Source: Brachycybe producta
Taxonomy: Eukaryota > Arthropoda > Diplopoda > Playtdesmida > Andrognathidae
DNA length: 64,000 bases
Direction of reading: 5' to 3'
Assembly (NCBI GenBank): GCA_036925085.1
Contig: JAUPFP010000002.1
Coordinates: 5,522,780-5,586,779, forward strand
Shown here: in pieces, positions 58,226 through 64,000 of the stretch
Position numbering within the stretch: position 1 is the first letter of the stretch
How the letters are laid out: every line of letters begins with the position of its first letter
Notes under the pieces: model-generated
What the model was told of the DNA's origin: nothing
Databases searched by the model: none
Seen by the model: the letters and a program-made list of their open reading frames with translations, nothing else
Translations under genes and position numbers: made by a program

Positions 58226-59087
58226 TCGTTTTTGATTGGTAGCTTCAAAATTTTGACCTTTAACATCTATTTTTATGAGAAAGAAGAAAATTAAAGTATA
58301 TTTTCATTTTTTTAAAAAAAGAAAATTAATTCAAAAGTAATTTCCAGATGGTATAAAGAGCACGAAAAATGTTGCTTAAAATAAAGTTAAGATTAAAACT
58401 TAGCAACGTCAAATTTAAGCTTAACTTAAAAGCTCTGCAACGTTATTAAAAAACCATGACCATATGAAAAAAAATTTCAAAGTTTGTTAGAAAATAAAAG
58501 AGGAGGAGGAGGCTAAATTGCTAATGTTGTAAAAAAAAAAGTATTTTATCTTTCAAAGTGAACTTTTATGTTGCATTTTGAAAAATAAGTTACACCTTTT
58601 TGTTTAGTTTGTTAAAAATTGTTAGCACAAAATGCAAATTAATCTTTCGAAAACTAACACGAAACGTTTATTTTAAGATATAAATTAATTTCCAGCAAAC
58701 TTTTCATTTTTTTTCTTATTAACTGGTTTTTTTTAATGTGAATATTTTATAATAAAGGCGCCTCTATTAATCAGAAATTACTTTTGATATAACCACTCAA
58801 ATATTAATTTCAGACGTTTGCATTAGATGGCGCTCTAATGCATAGTTGCTGCTTCCAAATACATTTTTTGTCATTTTTACAAAATATATTCACTTTTGGC
58901 TTAACTTTCCCCCTTTTTTTCTAAATAATTTTGCTAAATTTTTACGAACAATTAATTAGTCTTATTTTTTTGTTTGAAAATCAGATGTTTTTTTTTTTAA
59001 TTTAAGTTTTTTTTTAAACGGCTGCTTATTTTGAAATGTGTCCGCACTTAATTAATTCGTTACTTTTGATATATCTTTTATAATAAC
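58226..59087. other. NANP 3' flank, AT-rich
   Basis: An ATTAAA at about 58290 may serve as the NANP poly(A) signal. 58375-58445 holds AAAATAAAGTTAAGATT-type inverted phrases also seen at 51650-51680, 47510 and 46300. A GATGGCGCTCTAATG phrase lies at 58828. No gene. Confidence 0.5.
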
Positions 59088-59284
59088 TAGGGATCGGATG
59101 TTTATGCAATAACTCAAACAAATGTTTCTTAATCTGTGGCCCAAGAGCCCCAACTGTGAAGTAACCCGATTAGATCAACCAACAATGATGGTTTTTCACT
59201 GGCTTTTATTTAACCTTCATAATTTGTTTGTTTGTCCACTACCACCACCACCACTTTCTGAAATAATTGAAAATACAATTCACA

Positions 59285-59350
59285 CTGCAAGGGATTGAAC
59301 CGATGACCAACATTACCCATGGTCTGAGACACTAACCACTGCACCGACAA
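59285..59350 (-). repeat. tRNA-derived SINE-like fragment
   Basis: Read on the minus strand it has CAGTGGTTAGTGTCTCAGACC, then GGTCATCGGTTCAATCCC. GGTTCAATCC fits the RNA polymerase III B box (GGTTCRANNCC) and GTGGTTAGTG the D-arm/A-box region. The acceptor stem does not close well, so it is a SINE head or tRNA relic rather than a working tRNA. Confidence 0.5.
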
Positions 59351-59364
59351 GACAAGAGGAGATT

Positions 59365-59571
59365 ACAGGCAATTAGAAAACGGGATAAAACAGACGTTGG
59401 TTCCGCCCTTTTTATGACGAACGCAACTTCTAATTGGTTGGTTATGTAGTCTGACGTCAGATGCTCCGCCCTTTTCAACGTCGAACCCCCACAACAAACC
59501 AATTAGAAGTTGTCGTTCGTCATAAAAAGGGCGGAGCCAACGTCTGTTTATCCCGTTTTCTAATTGCCTGT
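59365..59571. mobile_element. Palindromic MITE, family F2 copy
   Basis: Ends ACAGGCAATTAGAAAACGGG and CCCGTTTTCTAATTGCCTGT are perfectly inverted. The interior shares GACGTTGG, TCCGCCCTTTT, GTTATGTAGTCTGACGTCA, CTTTTCAACGTCGAAC and AACAAACCAATTAGAAGTT with the copy at 27782. Flanking decamers AGAGGAGATT and about TGAGAGGATT match at 7 of 10, so the 10-bp duplication has decayed. Confidence 0.85.
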
Positions 59572-59850
59572 GAGAGGATTAGATCTTGTTTTGTTTTTAC
59601 TTTTTAGACCCTTTTTTAATATAAAAGCGAAGTATCACAAAAAGCATGTTTTTTTAAATTAATTTTCTTGTTTTTCAATCAAAAACACTAAAGGCTAGAA
59701 CTCTAAATGAAAATAGTAACCAAGATATCTAGCCTCTAGCCAACCTTTTTGATTAAAAAAAAGCATAATTGCAGTTGCTGTACGCACTCTTGGGCCACAC
59801 ATTGAGTCTCAACATTTGCATTGATATTTTGCATAAAAATCCGAGTCCTA

Positions 59851-60590
59851 ATAATAACTGAAAGATATTCTTAAATTAAAAATCCATTATGGGTTTGTGT
59901 GTTTGTATAATAAAATATATATAATATAATATATATAAAAAAAATTGTGCCCCGCGTTTCTAGGTGGGGTCAAACTAATTTTTTTTTGTCTTTTTAATAG
60001 TAAATTGATCTAATTAATATATAATTAATATAAATGCAAAGAGATTTTTTTTTGCTATTTTTTGATTATATGTGAAGAAAAGAAAGATTTTATTTTATTT
60101 TATTGTTATTATGGGGGGAGTGGGAAATGATTTTATTTTTTGGTGTTGGGACGGGGTTTTTTTTTCTGTTTTGCTTTCTTATTATTATCGATCAGTTTGT
60201 GCCCTTGAAAATTGAGTCGGGGGCTCAGACAACGCTATGATGGTGCCTAATGTGGTTTTTATTTTTTGGCATTCTGCCCATTACACTTAATCTTTTGCAC
60301 TTGAAAGATGTTACAATTTTCATCATTTGGCTTAGAAAAGTTTACTATGACGTTATAATTTTTATTTTCAACAAACAAATAAAATGGATCTCGATTTGGG
60401 TCGCAAATCGAGATCTAAAAAAAAACCCCCGCAAAAATATTCTCCTTAAGAAAATTATTCATAAGACAAAAAAGTATGTTTTTTTTTGTAATCAAAGAGG
60501 TTTGGCAGAGGCTAGAGGAGTTTACCTATACGTCTAATTCAGCTGGTAATTTAATTCTAGAAGAATTACAGACTGTTCGATTGCGAAAAA
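59851..60590. other. Intergenic AT-rich stretch
   Basis: TA-rich and T-rich DNA; no supported gene. A frame at 60250-60537 is hydrophobic low-complexity sequence without family resemblance. Confidence 0.5.
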
Positions 60591-60953
60591 CATACTGTAT
60601 GAGGCGTGCATTTGCAGCATTTCCAAAACGTTTTAAATGCCACATAAGGGTGAAATACGTTTTTATTTGATAATTGGGCCGTTGTAGACGTCATGCTTTT
60701 TGCAAGGGAAAATTGCTTGTCACGAAAGTGCTATTCCTTTTGGTATATAACTGATGTAGAAATGTTGTGCAAGTCATAACGTTGTAACAGCCAATAGCAA
60801 TTTTGAGTGGCGCGCAACCTGGCTAAGTTACCTTTAGTGACTATACTGGTTTTGTAAATGCCAACAATGCCACTTATTGTGACAACTTGTCAGCATATAT
60901 GTTGCATGTTGGCATCTACAACGTTTTGGAAATACGCACGCTTCATATGTCTT
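60591..60953. mobile_element. Foldback element around TTTCCAAAACGTT
   Basis: GAGGCGTGCATTTGCAGCA then TTTCCAAAACGTTTT on the left pairs with AACGTTTTGGAAATACGCACG on the right. GTCAT...GTTGTGCAAGTCATAACG phrases inside are also partly inverted. No ORF. Confidence 0.6.
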
Positions 60954-61131
60954 AGTTACGAGTCATATGCTTAATGATTATTGAGCCAAAGCTAATCCTA
61001 AACTTAGGAAGTTTTTTTTGTTGGACAAGTTTCATGTAAGAAAAAAAGTTCGTGAGTTTAGCTCTAGCTAAGTATGATCTTGCAGTAATAAAGAATACGA
61101 TCATTAAGGCTATAATTATTGAAGGGAAACG

Positions 61132-61356
61132 AGGGGCCTCATTACAGAAAGAAAATGAGACTGTCATATGAAATCAATTGTCATATCTAGCTAATAACTT
61201 TATAACAATCGCAAAAGCAAATTACAAAATATGATTACGACAAAGACTGTCATATGACCGCCATTGACTAGTGTACAGAAGAATATTAGTCATAAATAGC
61301 GCATAAAGAGTGACATCATAACGTACGATGTTTTCCGTAATGAGACCCCCCCCTCC
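61132..61356. mobile_element. Foldback with GAGGGGCCTCATTAC ends
   Basis: GAGGGGCCTCATTACAGAAAG at the left and GTAATGAGACCCCCCCCTC at the right are inverted. Interior repeats TGTCATATGA twice in direct orientation (61162, 61249). Related to the fragment at 3594-3720. Confidence 0.65.
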
Positions 61357-64000
61357 CCCGGGCACTTAAACCTTAACGGTTAGCCTCTAAGCAAAATTCA
61401 AGTTCTAACTTTTCTTTTGTTTGGAATTATTTAGTTATTGTTTTTTTAGTTTAAAAATCATCTTGAACTTTTGTAAGACAAAAAATAATCTTTTTTCTCA
61501 ATTAAACGGAGTGGTTAGAGGCGTGCTAAACTACTGGAACTGTTAAAGGAGGGGGGGGGGGGGGCTACCCTCGAAACAGTCTTTTTTATTGAAAAAAAAG
61601 CTTAAATTTTGTCCGAGTGATCAAATTTATTTTTAATGTGTTTTTTTTTTGTTATAACATTATATAAAATTCAAATTCTGGAAATCGTATTGAAACAAGT
61701 TTAAAGTTTATTTGAAACTAGACGAGTAAATAATAAATAACGGAAATCAAATGGTGACTTTTTTGTGATAGTTTTTAAATGTTCATTTCTGATTTTAAAA
61801 ATCAGAAAATGTGATCTTAAGTTTTTTTTTTATTACAGGATTAATTAAAATAAATTCTTTGTTTTATTATTCATTTAACCCTTCTAGTTTCAAATGAAAT
61901 TGAGTTTATTAAAGGTTGATTATAAAAAATAAGCTGGATAAAATTTACTTTTTGGTACAATATAATATTACATATTTATAATAAATCAGATTTAACTTAG
62001 GAACAATGTTTTTTTTTTTGGATGAAAAACAAAATGGTTTTATGCCAAATTTTGGGTCAAAAAAGAAGAAAAAAACTGCACAACTTTGACATATTATATT
62101 AAACATTGCATTTGATATCGGAATTCAAAACAAATGTAGCGTTTGGCCTGAATTCTTGATATCAAATGTAAATCTTTTATATCAATTCATTAATCATTTA
62201 TTATTATAACCTTATTTGATAATTTTTTTTTTCTTGTAAGCATTTTTGTTGATGAAATAACGACGATATCAAACTTTGTTTTATTCGTTTTGTTTTGTGT
62301 GTTATGTGAATGTTTAGAATTTTTATTATTAATATTAAAACAATTTGAAATATGATGGAAATAATAGAAGAAGAAAAAACTTGGATAAAGGTTCCTTTTG
62401 GTTGTATGTAATGTAATGTAATCGGAAATTGCGTGGGTGAGATATCAAATGATTGTTTTGCGACCTAGTTTGAGGTCATGTGGAGGCGTATTGACGATAT
62501 AAAGGGGGTTAAGGGGGCAACAAATTTGGTCCTGGTCCCTGGATTTTATCATAATGTGAAATTTACATATGTTTTTGTCATTAGGGTTTTTTTTTATTTC
62601 AAAAAAAAAAAAAGGTCGAATTTGCCACTTGATTAGAAGTTAGGCCCGTGTTGACTAATTTTTTTGCTAACATTTTTAATAAGTTGTTTACAGTCGTCAA
62701 TGGTCTTTCTTGATGTCAAACGGTAAAAGTACAGAGTGACACAAAAGTCAAGTTAACAAATTAGAACAAGTAAATATAAAAAAAAACAACCTACGTTTTT
62801 TCGCTACAAGCTTTTATTTCTACTAAGACATGTGGGTTTTTTTTTTGTTTTGTTTTTAGGACTACAGAAGTGTTACTTTTTATTTTCAATTTGGAAAGTA
62901 CGTTATTTAAGGTGTACCCTCCTACTAATTACGGCGGATCCTGGACAGGTCATTCGAGGATCTGTCAAAATTTGATAGATTAACAGGTCGCACTAGTAGA
63001 GGAAGGCTGTGTACACAATTTCGGTTCTCTAAGGTTATAGGGAAGTTGGTTAAAATACGAGAAATAGAAGTCCACGCAAACGGACAATGTGGTCATGTCA
63101 ACTTAAATAGTGTCTTGTAAAAAGGTTTTCTTAATAATAATAAAAAAATATAGCGTGGCACAGTTTAAACGCGTTTCTGATTTAAAGAGGAATAACTATT
63201 GACAATATATAACATTGTTTCTCAAACTGTGGTCTGTGGAGGTGTGCCAGGTGGTCCGCAGACGAGACCGTAGAGAAAAAGATATTTTTTACACACCAAC
63301 TGGGACCTGTTTCTCAAAAGTACGAGTCGGATGTTACAAAAAAAAAACACCCAGTCTAGTCTGCTAAGTCAATGGGAAAACATAAAAATGGTCAATTTTA
63401 AACTGAACTATATAAAATGTTTATTTTTTAAGGTATTGCCATGAAAAAACTTTTAACGTAATCTTTTACCATTCTAGTTTTGAAAACAATTTGAATTTAG
63501 TCATGTTTTTTTTAAAAAAATATTCTTTTGACTTCCAAATTTTACAACAACAAAAAACGTCTATGGAGCATAACAATAGCCATTGTTCTGGGGGGGGGAA
63601 GCACCTTAAGCAAAATGCTTTTTTTTTTCTTTCTTAAATTGTCAAGTGACTTATGTGCCACACTGTAAATTTGTATTTATTAAGAGGGAGGCCAAGAAAA
63701 TAAAAAATAGCTTTTTCCCCCTGAAAATATCGATGTTGTTACTATGACGTCATGAGCATCGATCTGTAACATCAAAGGCGGGTTTGTATTTTCTATCTAA
63801 AGTGTCCTATAATGTGAACACCCCTCTGAAAATGGTATTATTTTTGCAGGCGGGTTGACTCGTCCTATTTTTCGGATGCTGCGATTTTTATCCTCCTCCC
63901 CCTTAATTCCTTTCCGCAAATATATTTTATGTGGGTATTGCCAGGCAGGCATTCAGAATAGTTCTATTCGGGTTTTCTTCGGGTTTTTTTTTTAAATATT
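61357..64000. other. Right-end intergenic stretch with relics
   Basis: No gene supported. Contents: TAGCCTCTAAGC / GGTTAGAGGCG inverted pair at 61383-61525; F1-like arms TTTGAAACTAGACGAG and CTTCTAGTTTCAAATG at 61705-61900; a perfect-looking hairpin at 62109-62168; a hAT-like end TTGTTTCTCAAACTGTGGTC at 63214; an F5 relic at 63400-63610 ending GCACCTTAAGC. Confidence 0.55.
62109..62168. repeat. 60-bp hairpin
   Basis: CATTTGATATCGGAATTCA at the left and TGAATTCTTGATATCAAATG at the right pair with one short bulge around a loop of about 22 bases. The GGCCTGAATTC phrase links it to family F3. Confidence 0.7.

Larger units (their letters stand above)
59088..59850. mobile_element. Family F4 element with two nested insertions
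   Basis: Left ATCGGATGTTTATGCAATAAC and right TTTTGCATAAAAATCCGAGTCC are the F4 ends; inner GTGGCCCAAGAGCC and GGGCCACAC, CAATCAAAAACACT and TTGATTAAAAA phrases follow the copy at 26097-26401. The centre is interrupted by a tRNA-like SINE piece (59285-59350) and an F2 MITE (59365-59571). Confidence 0.65.

Noticed and set aside
59285-59350. A functional tRNA gene
   Set aside because: B box is good but the acceptor and anticodon stems do not pair convincingly; read as a SINE or tRNA relic.

Overview
The window is animal nuclear DNA from an AT-rich invertebrate genome that I cannot place to phylum. The evidence is five metazoan-type protein genes with GT-AG (and one GC-AG) introns, AATAAA poly(A) signals, non-LTR retrotransposon scraps and a very high load of short inverted-repeat DNA transposons. 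Exons use many NCG codons, so CpG is not obviously depleted in coding sequence. I see no CRISPR array, operon, rRNA gene, retrovirus or LTR element.

Layout. 1-28 kb holds almost no convincing host gene. It is a mosaic of foldback MITEs, two hAT-like elements with perfect 8-bp target duplications (14075-14742 and 19563-19914), LINE fragments, microsatellites, a 0.8-kb nearly A-free minisatellite beside a Z-DNA-type alternating block, and one exon-like ORF at 21.0 kb. 28-33 kb has a possible promoter with a TISU/YY1-type start motif, a GC-rich 323-codon open frame of unknown function with a poly(A) signal about 1 kb downstream, and two phase-matched 3'-terminal exons of an unrecognised gene. 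A CTTGCC minisatellite (34.1-34.6 kb) leads into the gene cluster.

Gene cluster, 34.8-58.2 kb: DPP3 (+, 13 coding exons, M49 metallopeptidase), POLA2 (+, 14 exons, DNA polymerase alpha B subunit), RAD51 (-, 7 exons, recombinase), NANP (+, 2 exons, sialic-acid phosphatase) and an intronless neurochondrin gene (NCDN, +) lying wholly inside the 6.7-kb NANP intron. All exon chains close in frame and give proteins close to human length: 730, 596, 340, 246 and 699 residues. POLA2 and RAD51 converge tail to tail with 241 bp between stop codons. RAD51 and NANP diverge from an 823-bp shared region carrying a roughly 190-bp tandem duplication with a CRE palindrome. POLA2 has an E2F-type site just upstream, fitting its S-phase role.

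58.2-64 kb is again repeat-rich and gene-poor. The main higher-order pattern is the mobile DNA: several foldback families flanked by TTAA, one family flanked by 10-bp duplications (Mutator-like), and repeated nesting of one element inside another, including inside the introns of DPP3, POLA2 and NANP.
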